Assembly (NCBI RefSeq): GCF_001514125.1
Contig: NZ_KQ948567.1
Coordinates: 62,001-126,000, forward strand
Source: Streptomyces longwoodensis
Lineage (GTDB): Bacteria; Actinomycetota; Actinomycetes; Streptomycetales; Streptomycetaceae
Reading direction: 5' to 3'
Length of the DNA: 64,000 bases
Shown piece after piece: positions 24,495 to 32,569 of the stretch. Below the pieces are notes generated by a model. That model saw only the letters and a program-made list of their open reading frames with translations. It made no database searches and was not told where the DNA came from. Positions within the stretch are counted from its first letter, which is position 1. Each line of letters opens with the position of its first letter. The position numbers and the translations under genes were made by a program.

Positions 24495-25364
24495 TCAGCG
24501 CAGGGCGTTTTCCAGCCACTCCTCGTCGATCTCGCCCTCGGCGACGATCACGGCCGGGCCGGTCATCTCGATCTCGCCGTCCGGGCGCTCGGTGATCACC
24601 AGGCGTCCGCCGGGGACGTCCACCGTGTACGTGACCGCGGTGCCCGTGGCGGCCGGGTCGGCCCCGTCCCGGCGGGCGGCGGCCACGGCGACGGCGCACG
24701 CGCCCGTGCCGCACGAGCGGGTCTCGCCGGAGCCGCGTTCGTGCACGCGCAGCGCGACGTGGCGCGGGCCGCGGTCGACGACGAACTCGACGTTCACCCC
24801 GTCCGGGTAGGCGGAGGCCGGGCTGAAGGGCGGCGGGGCGTACAGGTCGCCGGCGTGCGCGAGGTCGTCGACGAACGCGACGGCGTGCGGGTTGCCCATG
24901 TTGACGTTGCGCGCGGGCCAGCTGCGCTCACCCACGCTCACCGTGACGTCGCCGGCCGGCAGGGCGGCCCGGCCCATGCCGACGGTGATGTCGCCGTCCT
25001 TGTCGATGTGGACCGACTTCACGCCCCCGCGCGTGGCGATCGCGAGGTCGCCCTCGGTGACGAGCCCGGCGTGCTGGAGGTAGCGTGCGAAGACCCGGAC
25101 GCCGTTGCCGCACATCTCGGCGATCGAGCCGTCGCCGTTGCGGTAGTCCATGAACCACTCCGCCTCGGCGGCCATCGCGCGTGCCTCGGGGTGCGCCGCG
25201 GACCGCACGACGTGCAGCAGGCCGTCCCCGCCGATGCCCGCGCGCCGGTCGCACAGGGCCGCCACGGCGGCCGGGGACAGGTCGAGGGCGTTGTCGGGGT
25301 CCGGGACGATCACGAAGTCGTTCTCGGTGCCGTGCCCCTTGAGGAAGGCGATCCGCGTGCTCAT
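24495..25364 (-). CDS. dapF: Diaminopimelate epimerase
   Basis: DapF converts LL- to meso-diaminopimelate for lysine; note that Streptomyces peptidoglycan uses the LL form. The 289-residue protein has both catalytic cysteines: EMCGNGVRVFARYL and SCGTGACAVAVAA. The N-terminus FLKGHGTENDFVIV is standard. The ATG at 25364 is preferred because longer versions add no conserved residues. It is read in the same direction as rshA, whose start lies about 300 bases further on, so they probably have separate promoters. Confidence 0.96.
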   Translation of the reverse strand: MSTRIAFLKGHGTENDFVIVPDPDNALDLSPAAVAALCDRRAGIGGDGLLHVVRSAAHPEARAMAAEAEWFMDYRNGDGSIAEMCGNGVRVFARYLQHAGLVTEGDLAIATRGGVKSVHIDKDGDITVGMGRAALPAGDVTVSVGERSWPARNVNMGNPHAVAFVDDLAHAGDLYAPPPFSPASAYPDGVNVEFVVDRGPRHVALRVHERGSGETRSCGTGACAVAVAAARRDGADPAATGTAVTYTVDVPGGRLVITERPDGEIEMTGPAVIVAEGEIDEEWLENALR

Positions 25365-25485
25365 TCCTCGATCGTACGGGGTCGCTGTGACAGCGGCCGA
25401 CGCCCAGGTCGGCGTCGCGTGGAGGGCGCCGATCCACACGTAGGCCTATGCGCGCGCGCCGGGAGCCCCCGTCGCGAGCCGGGGG

Positions 25486-26145
25486 TCAGCGCAGTCGGGC
25501 CACGCGCCAGACGGCGAGTACGGCCACCGCGGCGACGACCACGACGTACGCCAGGACCACCCGCCAGTCCGGACGGCGGCCGGAGCCCCGCTGGGGCAGG
25601 CCGGGCCAGGTGTAGCCGACGCGGCGGGCCGCCATCATGCCCCAGCCGGCGGCGCACGAGCAGATCAGCAGCCCGAGCATCGCGATCACGGCCCCGCTGT
25701 CGCCGAAGTCGAAGGCGAGGGGGAAGGCGAACATCAGGGAGCCGGTCGCGGCCAGGGCCACGATCGGGGCGAGCTGCCAGATGCGCAGCCGGCGCTGCGG
25801 GCGCAGCTCCACCTCGACCTCGGGGCCGCTCGCGAACATCTCCTCGGGCTCGGGACCGTCGTCGGTCACCTCACCGTCGGAGGTGTCGTCGAGCACGTCG
25901 GGGCCCAGGGGATCGAGACGCAGCGGATCGGCACCGAGGGGATCAGCACTCAGGGGATCAGCACTCAGAGAATCCTCGCCGCGCGGGCTCGACGAGTCGT
26001 CGTCGGGGCTGAAGGGGGCACCGACCTGTTCGACGCGCTCCTCGTCCCGGCGCACGTGATCGTCGTCCGCTTCCCGGTCACCGCATGCCGCGGTGAACGG
26101 TTCGCTGCCTTGTGCGGTGTCACGAGGGCCGGCCTCCATCGCCAC
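25486..26145 (-). CDS. Hypothetical membrane protein with acidic repeat N-terminus
   Basis: The 219-residue protein has an acidic, disordered N-terminal half of about 110 residues containing repeated DPL units (ADPLSADPLGADPLRLDPLG) and a C-terminal half with three or four membrane segments (LAPIVALAATGSLMFAFPLA, AVIAMLGLLICSCAAGW, VVLAYVVVVAAVAVLAVW). The GTG at 26145 has GGGAGGG about four bases upstream; an ATG two codons later is possible. It lies between miaA and dapF on the same strand and may be co-transcribed with miaA. I do not recognise the family and assign no function. Confidence 0.75.
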   Translation of the reverse strand: MAMEAGPRDTAQGSEPFTAACGDREADDDHVRRDEERVEQVGAPFSPDDDSSSPRGEDSLSADPLSADPLGADPLRLDPLGPDVLDDTSDGEVTDDGPEPEEMFASGPEVEVELRPQRRLRIWQLAPIVALAATGSLMFAFPLAFDFGDSGAVIAMLGLLICSCAAGWGMMAARRVGYTWPGLPQRGSGRRPDWRVVLAYVVVVAAVAVLAVWRVARLR

Positions 26146-26248
26146 GCGCCCTCCCAGACTCGGACTCCACTTGGTCGATCGAAGCTCGATGATGGCACGG
26201 CGCCGGAGGCCCGGACGGCGGCCTGGGCGTCCCGATGCCATGACGTGA

Positions 26249-27187
26249 TCAGGCTGTAACCGGTCGTTCGACCAACGCCAGGGCACGTCGCGGAAGTTCT
26301 GTGACATCCGCCGCAGCCCCACTCAACCAGTGCACCCGCGGATCGCGCCTGAACCACGAATCCTGACGGCGCGCGAAGCGTTTGGTGGCACGGACGGTCT
26401 CCGCGCGGGCCTCCTCCTCGGTGCACTCCCCCGCGAGCGCCGCCAGCACCTGCTGGTAGCCGAGCGCGCGCGAGGCCGTACGCCCCTCGCGCAACCCCTG
26501 CGCCTCCAGTGCGCGGACCTCGTCCACGAGACCCGCCTCCCACATCCGGTCCACCCGGCGTGCGATGCGCTCGTCGAGCTCCGGACGGGCGACGTCCACG
26601 CCGATCTGCACCGTGTCGTAGACCGAGTCGTGCCCGGGGAGGTTGGCGGTGAACGGCTTGCCGGTGATCTCGATGACCTCCAGCGCCCGGACGATACGGC
26701 GGCCGTTGCCGGGCAGGATCGCCCGCGCGGCCTCCGGGTCGGCGGCGGCGAGCCGGGCGTGCAGCGCGCCGGAGCCGCGCAGCGTCAGCTCCTCCTCCAG
26801 GCGGGCACGGACCTCCGGGTCGGTGCCGGGGAACTCCAGGTTGTCCACGGCGCCACGGACGTAGAGCCCCGATCCGCCCACCAGGACCGGCCAGCGGCCC
26901 TCGGCCAGCAGCGCGTCGATGCGGGCGCGGGCCAGCCGCTGGTACTCGGCGACGGAGGCCGTGACGGTGACGTCCCAGACGTCCAGGAGGTGGTGCGGCA
27001 CGCCCCCGCGCTCCTCGGGCGTCAGCTTGGCGGTACCGATGTCCATCCCTCGGTACAACTGCATGGAGTCGGCGTTGACGACTTCGCCGCCGAGCCGTTG
27101 GGCCAGGAAGACGCCCAGATCGGACTTACCGGCCGCGGTCGGTCCGACGACGGCGATGACGCGGGGGGCGGGGGGTGCGCTGCTCAC
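26249..27187 (-). CDS. miaA: tRNA dimethylallyltransferase
   Basis: MiaA adds dimethylallyl to N6 of adenosine 37 in tRNAs that read UNN codons. The 312-residue protein has the P-loop GPTAAGKSDL, NADSMQLYRGMDIGTAKL, and HHLLDVWD. The tRNA-binding region carries GTDPEVR, GNGRRIVRALEV and SRALGYQQVL. The GTG at 27187 starts the conserved region. It works in the same pathway as MiaB, encoded about 3.5 kb away on the same strand, which methylthiolates the product. Confidence 0.96.
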   Translation of the reverse strand: MSSAPPAPRVIAVVGPTAAGKSDLGVFLAQRLGGEVVNADSMQLYRGMDIGTAKLTPEERGGVPHHLLDVWDVTVTASVAEYQRLARARIDALLAEGRWPVLVGGSGLYVRGAVDNLEFPGTDPEVRARLEEELTLRGSGALHARLAAADPEAARAILPGNGRRIVRALEVIEITGKPFTANLPGHDSVYDTVQIGVDVARPELDERIARRVDRMWEAGLVDEVRALEAQGLREGRTASRALGYQQVLAALAGECTEEEARAETVRATKRFARRQDSWFRRDPRVHWLSGAAADVTELPRRALALVERPVTA

Positions 27188-27415
27188 CGGACCAGTCTCC
27201 CAAACCTCGCGGGCCGCCCCCGAACGAGTTACGTGACGGCACGCGAGCGGGGTCGTTCCCCGTTGCGAGGTTCCCCGCAGCCAGGGCCTGTCGTTCGGAT
27301 CAGCCCGGCGAGGCGCACGGACGCTCCCCGGGCTCGCGAGGCCGCCCGAGCTGGGGAGACCGGGACCGCACGGCAACGCGGGATGTCGCCCGCACGAGTA
27401 ACGTATGGAGTGGAT

Positions 27416-27847
27416 ATGGGCGTTTTTGCGCGACTTCTTCGGAGGTCGAAGACCACGGAGGATGCGGTCACGGAGGAGGTGACCCCCGAGGCGATCCCGG
27501 TCGCGGACGAGGTCGCGGCCGACGGTGACGTCCCGGCCGGCGGAGGGGTCCCGGCTGCCGACGAGGCTGCGGCCGCGGTCGCAGGGCCGGTCGCCGACGA
27601 GGCGGTCCCGGCCACCGGTGCCGAGGCGGAGGCGGAGGAGGGCTCCGCCGTCGACGCTCCCGCGTCCGTCTCCACCGAGGCTCCGGCTCCGGCAGACGCG
27701 TCCGAGGCGGAACCGGACGAGAACAAGGCGGCCGCCGAACCGGTTCCGGAGGCCGACTCCGCCGGCGCGGACGGTGTCGAGATCCCCCGGCAGCAGTCCG
27801 CCGACGAGGCGGCCGACCGCGAGACCGACGAAGGCGCCCGCACGTGA
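27416..27847 (+). CDS. Small acidic low-complexity protein
   Basis: The 143-residue protein begins MGVFARLLRRSKTTEDA, a short basic amphipathic start, and continues as an Ala/Glu/Pro/Asp-rich disordered chain without further features. Similar proteins are annotated as hypothetical, sometimes loosely as gliding motility protein, which I do not endorse. A GGAG site lies six bases before the ATG. The next gene, an antitoxin-like protein, starts 25 bases downstream, so the two are probably one transcript. The basic head could bind membrane phospholipid or nucleic acid; that is inference only. Confidence 0.65.
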   Translation: MGVFARLLRRSKTTEDAVTEEVTPEAIPVADEVAADGDVPAGGGVPAADEAAAAVAGPVADEAVPATGAEAEAEEGSAVDAPASVSTEAPAPADASEAEPDENKAAAEPVPEADSAGADGVEIPRQQSADEAADRETDEGART

Positions 27848-27872
27848 CGCTCCCCGTCAGGGAAGGTGGCCC

Positions 27873-28169
27873 ATGGGTCTGATGGACAACTTGAAGGCCA
27901 AGCTCGGCCCGGCCAAGCACAAGGTGTCGGACCTCGCGCAACAGCACGGGGGCAAGATCACGCACGGCATCGACAAGGCCGCGAAGGTCGTGGACGAGAG
28001 GACCAAGGGCAAGTACAGCGACAAGATCCATACGGGCACCGACAAGGCCAAGGGCGCCATGGACCGGCTCGCGCACAAGGACGACGGCACGGCGACGCCA
28101 CCGGGCACACCGCCGCCGAGCACACCGTCGAGCGCACCGCCGCCCAGCGGACCGCCGCCGGCCTCCTGA
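27873..28169 (+). CDS. MT0933-type antitoxin-like protein
   Basis: The 98-residue protein starts MGLMDNLKAKLGPAKHKV and continues with Lys/Asp-rich helices (HGIDKAAKVVDERTKGKYSD, KIHTGTDKAKGAMDRLA), a pattern I know from the actinobacterial MT0933 antitoxin family. The final 25 residues are Pro/Thr/Ser-rich. A GGAAGG site precedes the ATG. No toxin gene is adjacent: upstream is an acidic disordered protein and downstream a convergent enzyme gene. Streptomyces commonly carries such solo members, so an antitoxin role is not shown. Confidence 0.7.
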   Translation: MGLMDNLKAKLGPAKHKVSDLAQQHGGKITHGIDKAAKVVDERTKGKYSDKIHTGTDKAKGAMDRLAHKDDGTATPPGTPPPSTPSSAPPPSGPPPAS

Positions 28170-28253
28170 CCACGGCGGCGAACGGCAGCACGCGCACGAC
28201 CCACGACAAGCAGTACACCCGGCATCCTCGGAACGCTCGCCGCACGTGCAGCG

Positions 28254-28323
28254 CGGACGGCAGACGGCAGACGGCGGACGGCCGCGCAGCCCCGGCTCGC
28301 GGCCGTCCGCCGTCCGCCGTCCG
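28254..28323. terminator. Long GC hairpin between convergent genes
   Basis: Repeats of GACGGC on the left arm pair with repeats of GCCGTC on the right arm, giving a stem of about 25 bp with few mismatches and an 11-base loop. It lies between the antitoxin-like gene and the convergent dioxygenase-fold gene, so it probably serves both. The arms themselves are short tandem repeats of about 7-8 bases. Confidence 0.7.
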
Positions 28324-28376
28324 GTGTTCAGCGCTCGACGCTTGCCGTTCCGCCACCGGAGAAGACCGACCGGCGC

Positions 28377-29111
28377 CTACGACCAGGCGGCGACCAGGTA
28401 CCCCACCCCGTACGGCGCGTCGTCGTACAGCAGCGCCCCGCCCAGCCCCGAGCCGCCGGCGCCCTGCGCGCCCTCAGCGGCTCCCGCGAGCACCTGCCAG
28501 GGCGCGCGGCCGGAGGCCATGAGTTCGTGGGCCAGATCCGCGTCGAGGGCGTTCAGGGCCGCGAGGTCCGCCTCGCGCAGCGCCCGGGCCGCCTCGGCGT
28601 CGAAGGGGGCGGCGCGCTCGTCGAGGTAACCGGGCGCCTTGAGGGTCCGGCACGCGCTGCCGTCGCCCATCACCAGCAGCGCGACACGGCCTTCGCGCGT
28701 GCCGGTCTCCCGGCCGATGCCGAGACACCGCTCGGGCGCGAGGCGCTGGTCGACGGCCAACGCCTCGACGGGGGCGTCGGCCCAGTTGACGTGTTGGAGC
28801 AGCCACGCGGCCACGGCCAGCGAGGGCGGCAGGGTGGGCAGGTCGGCCCCGGCGGGGTCGGGTCGGCCGAGCCGTACGTCGAGGTCGACCCCGAAGCCAC
28901 GGAACGTCCCCGGTGAGCCCGCGGGGAACAGCGCGTGCCCCGGTTCGTCGGCGGGGCCCACGACCACGAGCCGGTCGGGCCGGGCGGCGGCCAGTACGCC
29001 GAGCGCGTCGACGCAGGCGTCCCGCGCCCCGTCCAGCTCGGGCGCGGCACCCGCGGCCACCTCGGGCACGAGCAGCGGCGGACACGGGCATACGGCGGCG
29101 GCGACAAGCAT
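28377..29111 (-). CDS. Class III extradiol dioxygenase-like protein
   Basis: The 244-residue protein starts MLVAAAVCPCPPLLVPEVA and resembles the LigB/MEMO-type fold: VVVGPADEPGHALFPAG near the first third and ALLVMGDGSACRTLKAPGYL in the middle. In true extradiol dioxygenases two histidines and a glutamate bind iron. Here the expected first histidine region reads CPCPPLLVPE, so metal binding is doubtful and enzymatic activity uncertain. Actinobacteria keep it next to miaB, which may hint at an RNA-modification link, but this is only context. It starts about 210 bases beyond the miaB stop in the same direction. Confidence 0.7.
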   Translation of the reverse strand: MLVAAAVCPCPPLLVPEVAAGAAPELDGARDACVDALGVLAAARPDRLVVVGPADEPGHALFPAGSPGTFRGFGVDLDVRLGRPDPAGADLPTLPPSLAVAAWLLQHVNWADAPVEALAVDQRLAPERCLGIGRETGTREGRVALLVMGDGSACRTLKAPGYLDERAAPFDAEAARALREADLAALNALDADLAHELMASGRAPWQVLAGAAEGAQGAGGSGLGGALLYDDAPYGVGYLVAAWS

Positions 29112-29244
29112 GATCGGCAGGGTAACCCGGGGAAGGACCACGGCTCGCCGTCGGCCCACGGTCGAAGGGGACCCGGACCACCACCGCCCCCATGGCCTCA
29201 GTACCCCGTCAGCGGCGGCACCTCGGCCGCAGCACTACCCGCCG

Positions 29245-29307
29245 CCCCGTCACCCCGTCACCCCGTCACCCACCCCGTCACCCCGTCACCCCGTCAGCCC
29301 GTCAGCC
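29245..29307. repeat. Short tandem repeat CCCCGTCA
   Basis: Seven or eight near-perfect copies of an 8-base unit (CCCCGTCA, last copies with GCCCGTCA) fill this stretch between the miaB stop and the next gene. It is outside any supported gene and could slip during replication. Confidence 0.8.
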
Positions 29308-29323
29308 GGCGGTCGGTCCGCCG

Positions 29324-30853
29324 TCAGTCGCACCCACACCCGCTCCCCGAAGCCACCGGCAGCGGCTCCGGCGCACCGATCTTCGGCAGGCCCAGGAGCA
29401 CGCCCTTCGGCTTCGCGGCCTCGGCCGCGTTGCGCTTCTCCCAGGCGTCCCCCGCGCGCGTGCGGCGCACGTCGAGCACGGCGCCCTCGGCGAGGAGGTG
29501 GTGCGGGGCGGCGTAAGTGACCTCGACGGTCACCACGTCACCGGGGCGGACGTCCTGCTCGGGCTTGGTGAAGTGGACCAGCCGGTTGTCGGGGGCCCGG
29601 CCGGACAGGCGGTGGGTGGCGCCGTCCTTGCGGCCCTCGCCCTCGGCGACCATCAGCTCCAGGGTGCGGCCGACTTGCTTCTTGTTCTCCTCCCAGGAGA
29701 TCTCCTCCTGGAGGGCGACGAGACGCTCGTAGCGCGCCTGGACGACCTCCTTGGGGATCTGGTCGTCCATGGTCGCCGCCGGGGTGCCGGGGCGCTTGGA
29801 GTACTGGAAGGTGAACGCCTGCGCGAAGCGGGCCTCGCGGACAACGTGCAGGGTCTGCTCGAAGTCCTCCTCGGTCTCGCCGGGGAAGCCCACGATGATG
29901 TCGGTGGTGATCGCCGCGTGCGGGATGGCGGCGCGCACCTTCTCGATGATGCCGAGGTAGCGCTCCTGCCGGTACGAGCGGCGCATCGCCTTCAGGACCG
30001 TGTCCGAGCCGGACTGCAGCGGCATGTGCAGCTGCGGCATGACGTTCGGCGTCTCGGCCATGGCCGCGATGACGTCGTCGGTGAAGTCACGCGGGTGCGG
30101 GGAGGTGAAGCGGACGCGCTCCAGGCCCTCGATGCTCCCGCAGGCGCGCAGCAGCTTGCTGAACGCCTCCCGGTCGCCGATGTCGGAGCCGTAGGCGTTG
30201 ACGTTCTGGCCGAGCAGCGTGATCTCGCTGACGCCCTCGGCCACGAGGGCTTCCACCTCGGCGAGGATGTCGCCGGGCCGGCGGTCCTTCTCCTTGCCGC
30301 GCAGGGCCGGGACGATGCAGAAGGTGCAGGTGTTGTTGCAGCCGACGGAGATGGACACCCAGGCGGCGTAGGCGCTCTCGCGCCGGGTCGGCAGGGTGGA
30401 GGGGAACGCCTCCAGCGACTCGGCGATCTCGACCTGCGCCTCCTCCTGGACGCGGGCGCGCTCCAGCAGGACCGGCAGCTTGCCGATGTTGTGCGTGCCG
30501 AAGACGACGTCCACCCAGGGCGCCTTCTTCACGATGGTGTCGCGGTCCTTCTGCGCGAGGCAGCCGCCGACCGCGATCTGCATGCCGGGCCGGGAGGCCT
30601 TCCGCGGGGCGAGGCGGCCGAGGTTGCCGTAGAGCCGGTTGTCGGCGTTCTCGCGGACCGCGCAGGTGTTGAAGACGACCACGTCGGCGTCGCCGTCGGA
30701 GCCCTCCGGGGCGCGCACGTAACCCGCCTGCTCCAGCAGCCCGGACAACCGCTCGGAGTCGTGGACGTTCATCTGGCACCCGTAGGTGCGGACTTCGTAC
30801 GTCTTGGCCGAGGGGATGTCCACTGCGGGGCTCCGGTCGCTGCTGCTGGTCAT
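29324..30853 (-). CDS. miaB: tRNA-2-methylthio-N6-dimethylallyladenosine synthase
   Basis: MiaB is a radical-SAM methylthiotransferase acting on the i6A37 made by MiaA. The 509-residue protein has the N-terminal UPF0004 cysteines (TYGCQMN, NTCAVRE, GGCLAQ) for the sacrificial cluster, the radical-SAM motif GCNNTCTFCIVP, the SAM-binding GFPGETEEDF and a TRAM domain. The last residues are GSGCGCD, an added cysteine tail of unknown role. The ATG at 30853 begins the conserved protein; about 30 serine/charged residues precede the first motif. Downstream lies a short tandem repeat. Confidence 0.96.
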   Translation of the reverse strand: MTSSSDRSPAVDIPSAKTYEVRTYGCQMNVHDSERLSGLLEQAGYVRAPEGSDGDADVVVFNTCAVRENADNRLYGNLGRLAPRKASRPGMQIAVGGCLAQKDRDTIVKKAPWVDVVFGTHNIGKLPVLLERARVQEEAQVEIAESLEAFPSTLPTRRESAYAAWVSISVGCNNTCTFCIVPALRGKEKDRRPGDILAEVEALVAEGVSEITLLGQNVNAYGSDIGDREAFSKLLRACGSIEGLERVRFTSPHPRDFTDDVIAAMAETPNVMPQLHMPLQSGSDTVLKAMRRSYRQERYLGIIEKVRAAIPHAAITTDIIVGFPGETEEDFEQTLHVVREARFAQAFTFQYSKRPGTPAATMDDQIPKEVVQARYERLVALQEEISWEENKKQVGRTLELMVAEGEGRKDGATHRLSGRAPDNRLVHFTKPEQDVRPGDVVTVEVTYAAPHHLLAEGAVLDVRRTRAGDAWEKRNAAEAAKPKGVLLGLPKIGAPEPLPVASGSGCGCD

Positions 30854-31250
30854 GCCACAAGGGTAGGCGCTCCCCGGAGGGCCCCGTGTCGGCCGCTTCC
30901 CGGCCACCGCACGGCCGCTTCCCGGCCACCGCACGGCCACCGCACGGCACCCGTGCGGTGCTCGCCGGAGCGAGCGCTTCCCCCCGGTGGCGCCCAACCG
31001 GCCGACCCCACCCCAGCCGCCGGACGGCACGCGCGCGAGGACCGAAGGAGCACCCGCCCCGCCCGGCCGACCACGCCCCGGCCACAGGGCTGCACGCGCG
31101 CGAGGCTCGTCGAAGCCCCCCGGAGCGCCCGCTTTGCCCGCCGGCCCCCGTGACGGTAGACCTGTGCGGACCGCGCCCCGCCCGCCGGAGGGCCCGTGTC
31201 CGCGCGGGGGGCGGAGCCGTAAGATCGGTGATCTCGTGGGGGAGGTGGTC
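30854..31250. other. Divergent intergenic region miaB / lacI-type regulator
   Basis: No gene is supported in these 397 bases. Next to miaB is a 22-base tandem repeat (30891-30945: two full units starting GGCCGCTTCCCGGCC, then a partial one). A GGGGGAGG ribosome site at about 31237-31243 belongs to the regulator. No CebR-type palindrome is seen on this side of the regulator gene. Confidence 0.6.
30891..30945. repeat. 22-bp tandem repeat upstream of miaB
   Basis: Units at 30891-30912 and 30913-30934 are identical; an 11-base partial copy (GGCCACCGCAC) follows. The array begins 38 bases upstream of the miaB ATG, in its promoter or leader region. Confidence 0.75.
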
Positions 31251-32273
31251 ATGGGCAGGCGACGCCCTGGCACGCCGACGCTGGAGGAGGTGGCCGCCCG
31301 CGCCGGAGTGGGGCGGGGCACCGTCTCCCGTGTCATCAACAACGCGGCGGGGGTGAAGGAGTCCACGCGGCGCGCCGTGCAGCAGGCCATCGCGGAGCTC
31401 GGGTACGTGCCCAACCTCGCGGCCCGCTCGCTGGCCGGGCGGCGGGCCGACGCCGTGGCGCTGGTCATGACCGAGCCGGACTGGCGGCAGTTCGCCGAGC
31501 CCTTCTTCTCCGAGATCGTCAGCGCACTCGGGGACGCCGTGGCCGACACCGGGCTGCAGTTGCTGCTGACCCTGGTGCGCTCCGACGCCGAGCGGCTGCG
31601 CTTCCTCGAGTACGCGCGCGGGGGGCGGGTGGACGGGGTACTGCTGATGTCGGTGCACGCCGACGACCCCCTGCCGGACATGCTCGCCGAGGCGCGGATG
31701 CCGACCGTGCTGCTGGGACGCCGTTCCGCCGAGGAGTACGTCAGCTACGTCGACGCGGACAACGTCGGCGGGGCCCGCACCGCGGTGGGGCACCTGCTCG
31801 ACCAGGGCCGCTCGGCGATCGCCACCATCACCGGGCCGGCCGACATGTACGTCGCCCAGTGCCGGCTGCGCGGCTACCACGAGGCGCTGGAGCTGGCCGG
31901 GCTCGGCGGCAAGCCGTCCTGGGTCGCCGAGGGCGACTTCACCGAGGAGAGCGGGCGCCGGGCGATGGCCCGCCTCATCGAGCGGCACCCGGAGATCGAC
32001 GGGGTGCTCGCCGCGTCGGACACCACGGCCGCGGGGGCCCTCCAGGCGCTGCGCGCGGCCGGCCGGCGGGTGCCGGAGGACGTCGCCGTGATCGGCTTCG
32101 ACGACTTCCCGCTGGCCCGGCGGACCGCGCCGCCGCTGACGACGGTCCGCCAGCCGCTGGAGGAGATCGGGCGGGCCATGGTGCGGCTGCTCCTGGAGGA
32201 GATGGAGGAGCCGTCCGTCGCCTGGCGGCACGTCATCCTCCGCACGGAACTGGTGCTGCGCGAGTCCGCCTGA
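31251..32273 (+). CDS. LacI-family transcriptional repressor, CebR-like
   Basis: The 340-residue protein has an N-terminal LacI helix-turn-helix (LEEVAARAGVGRGTVSRVIN, residues about 11-31) with hinge NLAARSLAG, and a periplasmic-binding-protein-type effector domain ending VIGFDDFPLARRTAPPLTTV. It is followed at 75 bases by the first of three TGGGAGCGCTCCCA-type palindromes, the operator of CebR, which senses cello-oligosaccharides in Streptomyces. Context with an endoglucanase, beta-glucosidase and LPMO supports a role in cellulose utilisation. Whether it is the CebR orthologue (normally next to cebEFG) or a paralogue cannot be decided here. The ATG at 31251 follows GGGGGAGG by seven bases. 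Confidence 0.88.
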   Translation: MGRRRPGTPTLEEVAARAGVGRGTVSRVINNAAGVKESTRRAVQQAIAELGYVPNLAARSLAGRRADAVALVMTEPDWRQFAEPFFSEIVSALGDAVADTGLQLLLTLVRSDAERLRFLEYARGGRVDGVLLMSVHADDPLPDMLAEARMPTVLLGRRSAEEYVSYVDADNVGGARTAVGHLLDQGRSAIATITGPADMYVAQCRLRGYHEALELAGLGGKPSWVAEGDFTEESGRRAMARLIERHPEIDGVLAASDTTAAGALQALRAAGRRVPEDVAVIGFDDFPLARRTAPPLTTVRQPLEEIGRAMVRLLLEEMEEPSVAWRHVILRTELVLRESA

Positions 32274-32347
32274 AGCGATCCCACGAGTCCGCCTGAGGCG
32301 ACCCCACGGACCCGCCGGAGCGAACCGCCTTTCCGTTCGCAACATTT

Positions 32348-32361
32348 CGGGAGCGCTCCCA
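32348..32361. promoter_or_regulatory. CebR-type operator 1
   Basis: CGGGAGCGCTCCCA, one mismatch from the palindrome TGGGAGCGCTCCCA bound by CebR. It lies 75 bases after the regulator stop and 209 bases before the GH12 ATG, so it is the most distal of three sites. Confidence 0.8.
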
Positions 32362-32498
32362 AGCGATCTCCGCGCACTCTCGGCCCTTCCTCGCCCCTCC
32401 CCCTGACCTGGGGCTTCGAAGTCGCTTCGACGGACCGCTGTCAGAAGTCTTGTCAGGGACATGAGCCACTCCTTACAGTCCCAACCGAACCGAGGGAA

Positions 32499-32512
32499 TG
32501 GGAGCGCTCCCA
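32499..32512. promoter_or_regulatory. CebR-type operator 2 (perfect)
   Basis: TGGGAGCGCTCCCA, a perfect 14-base palindrome of the kind that controls Streptomyces cellulase genes. It is 58 bases upstream of the GH12 start. Confidence 0.93.
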
Positions 32513-32524
32513 TCCATGGCACCG

Positions 32525-32538
32525 TGGGAGCGCTCCCG
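32525..32538. promoter_or_regulatory. CebR-type operator 3
   Basis: TGGGAGCGCTCCCG, one mismatch from consensus, 26 bases (about 2.5 helical turns) after operator 2 and 32 bases before the GH12 ATG. Its position near or after the transcription start suggests a roadblock or cooperative site. Confidence 0.88.
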
Positions 32539-32569
32539 CATGCCCCCCATCTCTCGAAGAGGACCCGCA

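Noticed and set aside
27229..27843. Minus-strand Ser/Thr/Ala-rich frame opposite the small acidic protein
   Set aside because: The plus-strand frame has a GGAG site and is linked to the antitoxin-like gene; the antisense chain is its low-complexity complement.
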